From Bosea sp. BIWAKO-01 (lineage in GTDB: Bacteria > Pseudomonadota > Alphaproteobacteria > Rhizobiales > Beijerinckiaceae), in NCBI RefSeq assembly GCF_001748145.1, contig NZ_BCQA01000001.1:6102501-6166500 (forward strand): 64,000 bases of DNA. The letters are read 5' to 3'. A program made the position numbers and the translations under genes. A model generated the notes under the pieces. It made no database searches, was not told the origin of the DNA, and was given only the letters and a program-made list of their open reading frames with translations. Below, piece by piece: positions 17,927 through 26,721 of the stretch. Each line of letters starts with the position of its first letter. Within the stretch, counting starts at the first letter, position 1.

Positions 17927-18583
17927 CTAAGGGCTCCGTGGCCTGGCGATAGCGCCCGGCCAGTTGCAGGCTGAGGCAACCTTCTCCCGCACCCGCTTCA
18001 GCCCGCCGAGCGCAAAGGAGCCGTCAAGGGCGGGGCCGACACGCGCGGAAAGGCGAATGGCGAGGTCACCCTCATCGGGCAGCGCCAGCAGCAGCTGCGC
18101 GACATCGCCCCGGAAGGAGACGCCGCTGCCGAACGAGGGCTGCGCGGCCGCCACTTGCACCGACTGGCCGTCATTGACGCGGTAGGAGATGGTGTAGTCG
18201 GTGCCGCCCTTGGCGAGCGCCGGGCCTGTGACGACGAGCTCGGTGCGGCCGCCGCGGCAATGGATGGCGAGCTGGCTCAGCGCGCCGTCGGAACCGCCGC
18301 GGGCCGAGGCGGTGGCGGTGACGATCGGGCTATAGTTCACCGGCGAGGTGGTTTCGCTGAGGATCCAGTTGTCGCCGCCCGGCGCCGGTCGCTCCGCCGC
18401 CGGCTCCAGACGCCGCGAGAGCTTGTCCAGGCATTCCAGCCGCTCGGCCGGGCCCATCAGGGAGCAGGAGCGCAGATGCGTCATCGGATCGGGCGCAGGG
18501 GCGGGCGTGGGACCGGGCGTGGTTTGCGCCAGGGCGGCCCCGCTCGCGACCGCCAAGGCGACGGAGAGGGCGAAGGCCTTCAT
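17927..18583 (-). CDS. exported VasI/TagO-like protein
   Basis: About 218 residues. It starts MKAFALSVALAVASGAALAQ, a clear signal peptide, followed by a proline-rich linker. A cysteine-containing helix comes next (CSLMGPAERLECLDKLSRRL), then a beta-rich domain beginning WILSETTSPVNYSPIVTATA and LAIHCRGGRTELVVTG. This arrangement resembles VasI/TagO-type proteins, some encoded beside type VI secretion genes, but no T6SS gene is in this window. The ATG overlaps the TAXI stop by 4 bases, so the two are coupled. Function is unknown. Confidence 0.75.
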   Translation of the reverse strand: MKAFALSVALAVASGAALAQTTPGPTPAPAPDPMTHLRSCSLMGPAERLECLDKLSRRLEPAAERPAPGGDNWILSETTSPVNYSPIVTATASARGGSDGALSQLAIHCRGGRTELVVTGPALAKGGTDYTISYRVNDGQSVQVAAAQPSFGSGVSFRGDVAQLLLALPDEGDLAIRLSARVGPALDGSFALGGLKRVREKVASACNWPGAIARPRSP

Positions 18584-19620
18584 TGCAGCGCCCGCGGGGC
18601 GCGCGCCTGACGATCGAGCCATTGCTGCGCCGCCGAGAACCGGTCGAGCCCGGGCACGGTCGCGGCCAGGTTGATCGACTTCCATTTCGGGTCGAAGCCC
18701 GGCGCCTGGAGCTGGTCGATCCGGTTGAACAGCGTGTCGACGAAACGGGCGACGCGCTGATAGCGGTTGGTCTGGGGCTGCCAGTTGAAGGCGACGAGCG
18801 CAGTCGGCACCGAAATGGTCGGGACGCGCTCGCCGGCCTTGATCAGTCCGGGATATTCGCCCGCCTCCAGCACGGCCGGCAGATAATAATCCTCGAACTT
18901 GCTGTCATAGGGAACGGAAAGGAACTTGAACCCCGGCTCGAAACGGCCGCGCACGAAGGCATCGACCGGCTTCGAGGTGATGAAGACGACCGCCGCCATC
19001 TCGCCCTTGCGCATCTGCTCCAGCGCGATCGGGTGCGGGATGAAGGTCTTCTCGGCATTGATGCCGAGGCGGCTGAAGATCAGCGGGCCGGAATAGGCGG
19101 CAGCCGTGCCCAGCGTGTTGAAATTCACCTTCTTGCCGGCGAGGTCCTGCAGGCTCTGGATCTCCGGCCGGACAAAGATGTGCAGCTCGGAGGGGAAGAG
19201 ATTGAGCACATAGGTGATCTGCCGCCGGATCTGCGGCATCTGGTTCCGGTATTCGTCCAGCGCGTCGGAATTGATGATCGCGGTGTCGATCCCGCGCAGA
19301 TAGAGCAGCGAATTCAGGTTCTCGGTGGGGCCCCGGGTCACGATCGGCAGGACATGCAGGTTCGGCCCGTCATCGACGACACGCGCCATCTCGGCCGCGA
19401 AGCGCAGCGGCGCCCCCTCGATCAGTCCACCGGCGAGGCCGACGGTCCAGGCATTCATCCGCTCCTTTTCCGCCTCATAGCTAGGCGCACGCCGCGGCGC
19501 AGCCCCGCGCACGGCCTCCAGCCGTGGGGTCTGCGCCTGCAGGTCGCCAGGCGGGAGCGCCGGGACAAACAGGGTCAAGGCGGCGAGCAGGCACAGGCAT
19601 CGTCCTGGAAACAGCGTCAT
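18580..19620 (-). CDS. TAXI-family TRAP solute-binding protein
   Basis: About 346 residues resembling periplasmic TAXI receptors of TRAP transporters. A signal peptide (CLCLLAALTLFVPALPPG) is followed by WTVGLAGGLIEGAPLRFAAE, the start of the binding domain. Later come the TAXI-like TRGPTENLNSLLYLRG, DLAGKKVNFNTLGTAAAYSG, and the C-terminal region with PTISVPTALVAFNW. ATG 19620 has a GGGGAG site. No TRAP membrane subunit is nearby. Instead it is coupled to a VasI-like and a DsrE gene, so it may work as an orphan receptor or pair with a transporter encoded elsewhere. The ligand is unknown. Confidence 0.83.
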   Translation of the reverse strand: MTLFPGRCLCLLAALTLFVPALPPGDLQAQTPRLEAVRGAAPRRAPSYEAEKERMNAWTVGLAGGLIEGAPLRFAAEMARVVDDGPNLHVLPIVTRGPTENLNSLLYLRGIDTAIINSDALDEYRNQMPQIRRQITYVLNLFPSELHIFVRPEIQSLQDLAGKKVNFNTLGTAAAYSGPLIFSRLGINAEKTFIPHPIALEQMRKGEMAAVVFITSKPVDAFVRGRFEPGFKFLSVPYDSKFEDYYLPAVLEAGEYPGLIKAGERVPTISVPTALVAFNWQPQTNRYQRVARFVDTLFNRIDQLQAPGFDPKWKSINLAATVPGLDRFSAAQQWLDRQARAPRALQ

Positions 19621-19684
19621 TCCCGAACTCCCCTTTGGCATCCCCATTCGGCCATTCGGCCGTCTCCGCCCCCGCCCGGGCGTT

Positions 19685-22504
19685 TTACTGACGCAAGCCG
19701 TTCAAGCGCTCCTTCGCCTCCTGGATGCCGCCGGCCTGCGCCTTCGCATAAAGCTCGCGCGCCCTCGCCGCTTCGCCCCGTATGCCATAGGTCCGCCAGG
19801 TCGAGAGGATGGCGGGGTCATAGGTTTCCGCGAGCATGAAGAACGCCCGGGCGCTGCCGGTTTCCGCGACGCGCTCGAGCACGCTCCGCGCCGAGGCGAT
19901 ATCGCCCTGCCCGATCAGGACGCTGGCGCGCGCGATCAGCCGTGCCGCCTCTGCCTCACCGGCGACCGGCGGTGACTGCGGCGGCGCGGGCGGTGCAACG
20001 GGCTCGGCCAACGGGACCGGCCTGGTGAGCTGGTTCGCGGCCTGGCTGGAGGCCTGATTGGCCGGCTCGGGCGTGGCGCGCGCCACCGCCGCGCGCCGCG
20101 CCGCCTCGAGATCCCGCGCCAGCGCAGCCGCCCTGCCGCGCTCGTCCTGCAGCGCCTGGCGCAGTTCCGTCGCGGTGCTCTCCGCCGCCTGCCTCAGCTT
20201 TCCCGCCTCCTCGCCCGCCTTGCGCAGCTCCGCGACCTGCCCCCCGGCGTCGCGCTGCGCCTTCGCCAGCTCGCCCGCGAGTGCGGCGCTGCGGGCGCGC
20301 TCCTCCTCCAGCGCCTGGCGCTGCTGCGCCGTGCTCGTGGCCAATGTCTCGCGGGCCGCCGTGATCTGAAGCGCCAGAGCTGCCGCCCTCTCATGCTCCT
20401 GCCTCAGCGCGTCCGCAGTCTTGGAGGCGTCTGCCGTCCTGGCGGCCTCCGCCTGCCTGAGCCCTGCGGCCTCCTCGTTCGCCTTGCGCAGTTCCGCCAG
20501 CTGCAGTCCGGCTTCGCGTTGCGCCTTCGCCAGTTCGCCCGCGAGTGCGGCGCTGCGGGCGCGCTCCTCCTCCAGCGCCTGGCGCTGCTGCGCCGTGCTC
20601 GTGGCCAGGGCCTCGCGCGCAGTTGCAACCTCGACTGCAAGCGCCGCCGCCTGCCCGCGTTCCTGTCCCTGCGCATCCGCATTGGTTTCGGCATGGACCT
20701 GCCTGAGCTGCACGGCGTCCGCGTTCGCCTTGCTCAGCTGCGCCGCCTGCGTTTCGATTTCGCGCTGCGCCTTCGCCAGTTCGCCGGAGAGCGCGGCGCT
20801 GCGGGCGCGTTCCTCGTCGAGCGCCTGGCGCTGCTGCGCCGTGCCGGCAGAAAGTTCCTGCCGCGCCGCCGCCACCTGCTGCACGAGAGCGGCTGCCTGC
20901 TCACGCTCCCGCTCCAGCGCGTCCGCAGCCTTGGCGGCATCCGCAGTCCGGGCCGCCTCTGCCTGCCTGAGCTTGGCCGCTTCGTCGCTCGCCTTGGTCA
21001 GCTCTGCGATCTGCAACTCGGTTTCGCGCCGCGACTTCGCCAGCTCGCCCGCGAGCGCGGCGCTGCGGGCGCGTTCCTCGTCGAGCGCCTGGCGCTGCTG
21101 CGCCGTGCCGGCAGTGAACTCCTGCCGAACCGCGGCGACCTGCTGGGAGAGAGTGGCCGCCTGCTCACGCTCCTGCTTCAGCGCATCCGCAGTCCTGGCC
21201 GCATCGGCGGCCCTCGCAGCCTCTGCCTGCCTGAGCCCTGCTGCCTCCTCGCTCGCCTTGCGCAACTCGGCTGCTTGCGATTGCGCCTCGCGCTGCGCCC
21301 TCGCCAACGCGCCCGTGAGCGCAGCGCTGCGGGCGCGCTCCTCGTTGAGCGCCTGCCGATGCTGCGCCGTGCCGGCAGCGAACTCCTGCCGAACCGCGGC
21401 GACTTCACCTGCGAGTGCGGCCGCCCGCTCGCGCTCCAGCTTCAGCTGCTCGGCCTCTTCGCCCGCCTTGCGCAACTGCGCCGCCTGCATCTCCAGATTG
21501 CGCTGCGCCGACGCCAGCTCGTCGGCCAAGGCGCTGCTGCGGGCATGTTCCGCCTCGAGCGCCTGGCGCTGCTGCGCGGTGTCCGCGCTCAGTGCCTCCC
21601 GCGCTGCGGCAACCTCGCGCGCCAGCGCAGCCGCCTGCTCGCGCTCCTGTCCAAGCGAGGCCGCGGCCCTTGCGACCTCCGCCTGCTTCAGCTGCGCGGC
21701 GTCTTCGCCGGCCCTGCGCATCTGCTCGGCCTGCATCCCGGCGTCGCGCTGCGCCTTCGCCAGTTCGCCCGCCAGTGCGGCGCTGCGGGCCCGTTCGCCT
21801 TCGAGGGCCTGACGATATTGCGCAGTGCTGTCGGTGAGTTCCTGCCGCGCAGCAGCGACCTGTTGCGTCAGATTTGCAGCCTGTTCACGCTCCCGTCGGA
21901 GCGCTTCCGTGCTTTTCGCCGCCTGCGCCCGCAATTGCAGCACGTCCAGCTGTTCGAGGGCCCGTCCGGCCTCGACTGGATCTTCCACCCTGGTTTCAGG
22001 CTGACCGGAATTCGGGGACTTCTGCGCATCGGGCGCCGGCGCCGTGGTCAGCTGCCGGATGTCAGCCGGCGCGCTGGCCCGGCTGGATTCGCCCGTTCGC
22101 GGCGCTGGAGGCGGGCTCGCCGCGTTCCGGTCCGGCGACGGGGCGCGCGTCGCGACCTGCGGCCCGGACTTGCCGCCATCGTCACGCTGAACCAGGCCGC
22201 CGATCCAATAGAAAAACAGCAGCGCCGCAGCGATGAGCGCGGCGGCGGCGATCGGCAGATAGCGGCGTCGCCTCGCCCGGTGCTCCGTGGCGCGATCATC
22301 TTGTCCTTCGTCTTCGAGAAGGAAGTAATTGTCATGGGCCAGCGGGTGCCAATGCGTCGGCGTAATCGTGATCGGCGCGTTATCCTTGCCGATCCACTGG
22401 CCTGTCGCCGACAGCCAGTGAGCAACGTCATAGGTTCCACTCGAATCATCCTCGAGGATGACGAATGTCCCGTCCTTCGGTGCGGTTTCGATCGCGTTGC
22501 GCAT
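19685..22504 (-). CDS. membrane-anchored repetitive coiled-coil protein, Sel1-like C-terminus
   Basis: A 939-residue protein in four parts. Residues 1-80 form a small cytoplasmic domain (TAPKDGTFVILEDDSSGTYD ... HWHPLAHDNYFLLEDEG). One membrane helix follows (YLPIAAAALIAAALLFFYWI), then about 650 residues of alanine/glutamate/arginine coiled coil. This is built from seven near-identical repeats centred on QQRQALEEERARSAALAGEL plus a worn eighth. The last 90 residues are a helical Sel1/TPR-like domain (SARAFFMLAETYDP). It could be a cell-envelope spacer or scaffold. It lies 64 bases upstream of the TAXI gene and may be in the same transcription unit. No function can be assigned. Confidence 0.82.
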   Translation of the reverse strand: MRNAIETAPKDGTFVILEDDSSGTYDVAHWLSATGQWIGKDNAPITITPTHWHPLAHDNYFLLEDEGQDDRATEHRARRRRYLPIAAAALIAAALLFFYWIGGLVQRDDGGKSGPQVATRAPSPDRNAASPPPAPRTGESSRASAPADIRQLTTAPAPDAQKSPNSGQPETRVEDPVEAGRALEQLDVLQLRAQAAKSTEALRREREQAANLTQQVAAARQELTDSTAQYRQALEGERARSAALAGELAKAQRDAGMQAEQMRRAGEDAAQLKQAEVARAAASLGQEREQAAALAREVAAAREALSADTAQQRQALEAEHARSSALADELASAQRNLEMQAAQLRKAGEEAEQLKLERERAAALAGEVAAVRQEFAAGTAQHRQALNEERARSAALTGALARAQREAQSQAAELRKASEEAAGLRQAEAARAADAARTADALKQEREQAATLSQQVAAVRQEFTAGTAQQRQALDEERARSAALAGELAKSRRETELQIAELTKASDEAAKLRQAEAARTADAAKAADALEREREQAAALVQQVAAARQELSAGTAQQRQALDEERARSAALSGELAKAQREIETQAAQLSKANADAVQLRQVHAETNADAQGQERGQAAALAVEVATAREALATSTAQQRQALEEERARSAALAGELAKAQREAGLQLAELRKANEEAAGLRQAEAARTADASKTADALRQEHERAAALALQITAARETLATSTAQQRQALEEERARSAALAGELAKAQRDAGGQVAELRKAGEEAGKLRQAAESTATELRQALQDERGRAAALARDLEAARRAAVARATPEPANQASSQAANQLTRPVPLAEPVAPPAPPQSPPVAGEAEAARLIARASVLIGQGDIASARSVLERVAETGSARAFFMLAETYDPAILSTWRTYGIRGEAARARELYAKAQAGGIQEAKERLNGLRQ

Positions 22505-22956
22505 TCAATAGACGCCTGTTCAGGCGGTCTTAGCGGACCATTACGTCTCGACTTCACCTGCAGGGAAACGCCAATCCACCCCGGCAGGTTGCACGAAGGT
22601 TACACAATATTGTGGAGCTAGGCCACAAGGTGCCGGCACTGGGGGCAATCCGACAGTATTTGCACGTATTGCGCGTAAAATTCTTTTCTGCGTTTGCGCA
22701 TCATCGGGACCGGGCGCGACCCTCACGATACCGATACAGGTCGGTGCGATGGCAGGGGCCCCATCGGACTGAAGCGGGCGCTGAGCCACGTCGCAGCCAT
22801 GGCGCGGGCCGCGGGGCGGGATCGGACGGAGGGGGCCAGCATCCCGGAGCATGCCCTTTCCCGCAGGGGCAGCAGCGGCTGATTGCGGCGCAGGGCGAGC
22901 CCGCACCCCGGCTTCGGTCAGCGACAGGGCGGCACGGAGATCGGCGCCCTCCCCCC
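22505..22956. other. intergenic, no gene recognised
   Basis: About 450 bases upstream of the coiled-coil gene, with an AT-richer stretch around 22600-22700 (CACAATATTGTG at 22603-22614 is a perfect 12-base palindrome). The promoter of the coiled-coil gene is expected here. The palindrome could be an operator or part of a promoter. A minus-strand frame at 22541-22906 was not accepted as a gene. Confidence 0.45.
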
Positions 22957-23117
22957 TAGATCATCGGACCGCATATCACATCCGGCCCGATGATCTAAGC
23001 ATCTGTATTTGCATCGGCTTTGCCCCGAAAACCGCAATCCACTTTTCGGGCCGATGCTCATCTTCTTCGCTTGCATCGGCCTGCCCGAAAACCGCAATCC
23101 ACTTTTCGGGCCGATGC
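22957..23117. repeat. REP-like palindromic element, copy B with doubled unit
   Basis: The inverted repeat around ATCATCGG (22957-22997) is followed by two consecutive copies of the unit seen at 17242-17288, at 23011-23057 and 23073-23117. Both share GAAAACCGCAATCCACTTTT and end GGGCCGATGC. The doubled unit suggests local amplification. It lies just past the 3' end of the lipoprotein gene. Confidence 0.8.
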
Positions 23118-23123
23118 CTTGGC

Positions 23124-23516
23124 TCAGAACATGAAGCCCGGGCCGCCCCACGGTCCGAAATCGAAGGCATCCTGCGCCATTGCCGCGGTCATCTGGCGTT
23201 CGTCGGCCAGCTTCTTGGCGAAGACCATCTGGCGGAACTGGGCATAGGCCGCCTGATTACCGAAATAGACGCATTGGCAGACGATCGGGTCGGCATAGAC
23301 ATAGACCATCTGGTTGTTGCTGACCTGCTGGACGAACTTGTTGGGCGGAAACTTGCGCAAGGTCGCCTGGCGTTCCGGCGTATTGGCCGGCTGGGGAACG
23401 AAGCCCGCCGCCGACAGCATGTCTTCCTTGTTCTGAACGACGTCAGTGGTCGACTGGCAGCCGGCCAGCGCCAGGCCGATGGACACCACCAGCCCCGCCA
23501 AAGAACATTGCTTCAT
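23124..23516 (-). CDS. lipoprotein of unknown function
   Basis: About 130 residues starting MKQCSLAGLVVSIGLALAGC, a lipoprotein signal with an LAGC lipobox, so it is probably anchored in the outer or inner membrane. The mature part contains QQVSNNQMVYVYADPIVCQC and ends with a glycine/phenylalanine-rich tail (FDFGPWGGPGFMF). A GAGGAAAG site precedes the ATG; an upstream in-frame start at 23627 is not supported. It is a single gene with a REP-like element downstream. No family with a known role was recognised. Confidence 0.82.
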   Translation of the reverse strand: MKQCSLAGLVVSIGLALAGCQSTTDVVQNKEDMLSAAGFVPQPANTPERQATLRKFPPNKFVQQVSNNQMVYVYADPIVCQCVYFGNQAAYAQFRQMVFAKKLADERQMTAAMAQDAFDFGPWGGPGFMF

Positions 23517-23711
23517 CGGTCTTTCCTCCGCCCCGGATGGGATTGCGCGCCTGGACGTTCCCCAGCGCGAGGCGAACCATGGACCAGCCCTTGCGGCTTT
23601 CAAAGCGCGGCTGGCGCAACCCCACATCCCCGGCCCGCAGGACTGAAGCGGCGCCGGGGCGCCGCGATGACCAGCCCGGTCATCGCGGCGCCATGGCCCC
23701 GGGGGAAGCGG

Positions 23712-24896
23712 CTACTGCATATCGGCGAAGGCATCCTTCAGGCGTGAGACGGCTTCCACGACATTGGCGCGCTGCGTCGCCAGGTTGAAGCGCAGGAAGC
23801 TCGCGCCGCCGGAGCCGAAGGTCGCGCCATGGCTTGCCGCGATCTTCGCCTGTTTCTCGACCCGCGCGATGAACTCGGCCGGCTCCATGCCGGTGCCGGA
23901 GAAATCGACCCAGGCGAGATAGGTCGCCTCCAGCGGCATCGAGCGCAGACCGGGGATGCTGTCGACGCCCTCGTCGAAGAGCCGGCGATTGCCGTCGAGA
24001 TAGGAGACGAGATCGTCGACCCAGGCCGCGCCCTCGGGGCTGTAGGCGGCGGTCGCCATCGCCATGCCGAAGGAATTCGGCGAGATGCCGAGCGCGTTCA
24101 TCCGCGCCCGGAACGGAGCGCGCAGCGCCTCATCGGGAATGATGACATTGCCGGAATGGCAGCCGGCGATGTTGAAGGTCTTGGTCGTCGCCGTCATCAT
24201 CACCAGCCGGTCGCTGATCTCCGGCGCCGCCACGGGCATGGCCAGGTGCTTGTGGCCCGGCATGACGAGGTCATGGTGGATCTCGTCGGAGACAAGGATC
24301 AGGTCGTGGCGCACGCAGAACTGCGCGATCTCCCGAAGCTCGTCGCGGGTCCAGACCCGGCCGCCGGGATTATGCGGCGAGCAGAGCAGCAGCATGCGCT
24401 CGTTGCCGGTCATCTGCGCGTCCCAGCCGGCGATATCGAGCAGATAGCGGCCGTCGACATTCGCAAGCCGGCATTCCACGACCTGCCGGCCCGCCGCCTT
24501 AATGATGCGGGCGAAGGCGTGGTAGACCGGGGTCATCACGATGACGCCGTCACCGGGCTTGGTATAGGCATCGACGCAGAGCGCCGTGCCGTTCACCAGC
24601 CCATGCGTGGTGAAGATCGCCTTCTCATCGAATTCCCAGCCATGGCGGTGCTTCATCCACCAGCGGATGGCGTCGTTGCTGGCCTGCTCATCGCCGAAAT
24701 AGCCGTAGATGCCATGCGCGGCCATGGCCTCGACCGCGTCCTGCACGCAGGCAGGCGGGCGGAAATCCATGTCGGCCACCCACATGGCCAGCCCGCCGGA
24801 CGGCGAAACCCCGTAATGGGTCTCCATCGTGTCCCATTTCGCGCAATGCGTGCCGCGGCGGTCGATCCACTGGTCGAATGTCTGAGCGATGTTCAT
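23712..24896 (-). CDS. MalY/PatB-type PLP C-S lyase or aminotransferase
   Basis: About 394 residues of the fold-type I PLP family. The N-terminus (QWIDRRGTHCAKWD, then LAMWVADMDFRPPACVQDAV) is the standard MalY/PatB signature. PHNPGGRVW is the substrate-binding loop, LVSDEIHHDLVMPG contains the PLP-contacting aspartate, and TTKTFNIAGCHSG carries the PLP lysine. These enzymes cleave cystathionine or other cysteine S-conjugates to pyruvate, ammonia and a thiol, and MalY also regulates maltose genes in E. coli. ATG 24896 has a GAGGA site and is preferred to the upstream in-frame start. It appears to be a single gene. Confidence 0.9.
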   Translation of the reverse strand: MNIAQTFDQWIDRRGTHCAKWDTMETHYGVSPSGGLAMWVADMDFRPPACVQDAVEAMAAHGIYGYFGDEQASNDAIRWWMKHRHGWEFDEKAIFTTHGLVNGTALCVDAYTKPGDGVIVMTPVYHAFARIIKAAGRQVVECRLANVDGRYLLDIAGWDAQMTGNERMLLLCSPHNPGGRVWTRDELREIAQFCVRHDLILVSDEIHHDLVMPGHKHLAMPVAAPEISDRLVMMTATTKTFNIAGCHSGNVIIPDEALRAPFRARMNALGISPNSFGMAMATAAYSPEGAAWVDDLVSYLDGNRRLFDEGVDSIPGLRSMPLEATYLAWVDFSGTGMEPAEFIARVEKQAKIAASHGATFGSGGASFLRFNLATQRANVVEAVSRLKDAFADMQ

Positions 24897-25488
24897 CAGG
24901 GTCCTCGATGAAGGGCCGATTCGGAGAGGCCGTTTCAAGGAGAAGCAATGCCGCGTCGGAGCGCCCAGCGCCAGCAGAACGCGCGCAATCCATGCCAGCG
25001 CGGCGCGCGTGCGTGCTGCGGCAAAGATCCCGGCAACGCTCCGGCGTCGACATCTTGAACAAGGAGCGCGTCAGTCAGTATCGACAAATTTCCGTAAAGT
25101 CATCTAGCAAAATTTGAACCTTGATCTTGTGCCTTATTAGACACGCCCGCCATCGAATTCAGAAAGTTACGCACCAAAGCTCGACAGGAACATCGAATCG
25201 GGGAAGCATGACGCGGTGGCGCCAAGCAGCGCCTGACGTCTGTATTCACGGTCCCTGGCGGAGGGTGTGGATGACGACGATGATTGCTGTGACCTCCTGC
25301 GCGAGGCGGCAGCCACTTTTCCTTTTGATACCGCGTCTCGGGACGCAAAGCGGCATTGCGGCATGGATCCGGGCTTTCACGGCCGTCTCCAGGCCCGGAC
25401 TTCTGCGAGCACTGATCTGAATCCTGATGCGCCCGAAACCGGGCGCAATGAGGCGGCCGGCGAACGGCCGCTGTGACGGGAGGGGGCG
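24897..25488. other. intergenic, partly AT-rich, no gene recognised
   Basis: About 590 bases between the divergent MalY-type gene and the autotransporter-like gene. The segment 25080-25210 is clearly richer in A and T than its surroundings and could hold a promoter or transferred DNA. Short frames here lack ribosome binding sites and family character. Confidence 0.45.
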
Positions 25489-26236
25489 ATGGCGGCATCG
25501 AAAGCGAGACTTTCCCAATCCTGGCCCTGGGGTCCGAGCCTGCTTGCAGGGGCGGCCGTGCTGGGACCTGGCAGCCCAGCCTTCTCCCAGGTGTGTCCAA
25601 CGCCCGCTGTCGTGGTGGGGACGGCATGCACGGTCCCACCCGGATCAATCGTCACCGTCACGCCCGCCAATGCGATCGGACTGAACGCCTCCAATCCGGG
25701 CGGCGCGATCACCGCCAACGGCATCACCGTCAATCTCGCCGCCGCCACGACGATCGGCGCACGCGCCCTGGCCGGCGCAACGATCAGCTTCGACGGCAGC
25801 ACGCTTGCGACCACGGCAATCACGACCGCGACATCGGCCGGTCAAATCGGCCTCCAGGCCAGCGGCAGCGGCAGCCGGGTGAGTGCGACGGGGGCCAGCC
25901 TGACGCTCGGACCGCCGAACGGAACCACGGTTGCCAGCAACATGATCGGAGCCAACGCGATCGCTGGCGGAACGGTTGCGCTCGTCAATACCAATGTCCG
26001 GATGCTCGGTGGCGCCACGGGCCAGAACAATCACGCGCTTTTCGCATCGGGCACCGGCAGCAGCATCACGTTCGAGAACGCGGCGATCACGACGGGCGGT
26101 GTGAACGGCAACCCGGCGCGGGCGGAGCTGGGCGGGTCGATTTCCCTGACAGGCGCGACGATCAGTTCCAGCGCGACCTCGGCCGCCGATGCCAATCCGG
26201 CCTCGGGCGCGCGGATCCCGAGCGGCAGCACTGGTC
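25489..26236 (+). pseudogene. autotransporter-like passenger fragment cut by an IS
   Basis: About 250 residues. After a short basic start and a signal-like segment (LLAGAAVLGPGSPAFSQVCP) the protein is made of small-residue beta-helix repeats (NAIGLNASNPGGAITANGIT, GARALAGATISFDGSTLATT, ALFASGTGSSITFENAAITT). This is the passenger type seen in autotransporter adhesins. The frame runs into the IS3-like element at about 26237 and stops 30 bases inside it. No remaining passenger or beta-barrel is found beyond the IS, where phage DNA begins. The 5' part is intact with a GGAGGG site, so a truncated secreted product is possible, but anchoring is lost. Confidence 0.75.
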
Positions 26237-26296
26237 TGCCCCCTGAAAAGTGGCCCTCCCTGAAGTAGGCTTTCGAGCCTTTGGAGGATGCCCGTG

Positions 26297-26575
26297 ATGC
26301 CGCAGAAGAAACATAAGCCTGAAGAGATCGTCGCGAAGCTACGTCAGGTCGACGTGCTGTTGTCCCAGGGGCGCCCAGTCGCGGAAGCGATCCGAACGAT
26401 CAGTGTGACGGCGTTCACCTATTACCGTTGGCGCAAGGAGTTTGGCGGCCTGAAGTCCGACCAGGTGAAACGGCTCAAGGATCTGGAGAAGGAAAACGAG
26501 CGGCTACGGAAGGCTGTCTCGGATCTGACGCTTGAGAAGCTCATTCTCAAGGAGGCTGCCTCGGGAAACTTCTGA
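26297..26575 (+). CDS. IS3-family transposase OrfA
   Basis: About 92 residues, starting MPQKKHKPEEIVAKLRQVDV. A helix-turn-helix of the IS3 OrfA type follows (SVTAFTYYRWRKEFGGLKSD), then a leucine-zipper-like helix (LKDLEKENERLRKAVSDLTL) and the end LILKEAASGNF. ATG 26297 has GGAGG 9 bases ahead; an ATG at 26288 is too close. In intact elements OrfB is made by -1 frameshifting near the end of orfA to give OrfAB. Here orfB is truncated, so the element cannot move on its own. Confidence 0.88.
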   Translation: MPQKKHKPEEIVAKLRQVDVLLSQGRPVAEAIRTISVTAFTYYRWRKEFGGLKSDQVKRLKDLEKENERLRKAVSDLTLEKLILKEAASGNF

Positions 26576-26670
26576 GCCCCTCCCGCCGCCGACGCTGCAT
26601 CGACCACGCCATCATGAAGTTTGGCGTGTCGGAGCGGCTGGCGTGCCGGGTCCTGGGGCAGCATCGGCGT
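26566..26670 (+). pseudogene. IS3-family transposase OrfB, N-terminal fragment
   Basis: In the frame overlapping the end of orfA, the translation KLLSPSRRRRCIDHAI, then VSERLACRVLGQHR, is the normal start of IS3 OrfB. Identity to the family ends at about 26670, where the sequence becomes that of a phage gene on the other strand. The DDE catalytic domain is entirely missing. Confidence 0.75.
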
Positions 26671-26721
26671 ATCGACCAGCAGGTTTCCGCCGGCATCGCG
26701 CACGCGAAAACCGACCGTCAT
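26671..26721 (-). pseudogene. phage gene truncated at its start by the IS remnant
   Basis: Reading leftwards from ATG 26721, the first residues are MTVGFRVRDAGGNLLVDTPM, after which the frame enters the IS remnant. The ATG overlaps the stop of the preceding tail gene in an ATGA junction, like the other coupled genes of this phage cluster, so this was the next gene of the tail operon. The start resembles small phage tail proteins that begin with a 'GxxVxDxxGN' pattern. All later tail genes are missing. Confidence 0.6.

Larger units (their letters stand above)
26237..26670 (+). mobile_element. IS3-family element, 3'-truncated remnant
   Basis: The left end appears at about 26237 (TGCCCCCTGAAAAGTGG), which looks like the terminal repeat of an IS3-type element. 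A complete orfA and only the first 35 or so codons of orfB follow before phage sequence begins at about 26670. No right inverted repeat was found. The element interrupts an autotransporter gene on one side and a phage tail gene on the other, so its loss of the right half probably came with a deletion or fusion event. Confidence 0.75.

Noticed and set aside
20393..22621. 742-residue plus-strand open frame over the coiled-coil gene
   Set aside because: Repeats only because the real minus-strand gene is repetitive; leucine/arginine composition of a shadow and no start signal.
22541..22906. 121-residue minus-strand frame
   Set aside because: Proline/arginine-rich, no ribosome binding site, and covers the expected promoter region of the coiled-coil gene.
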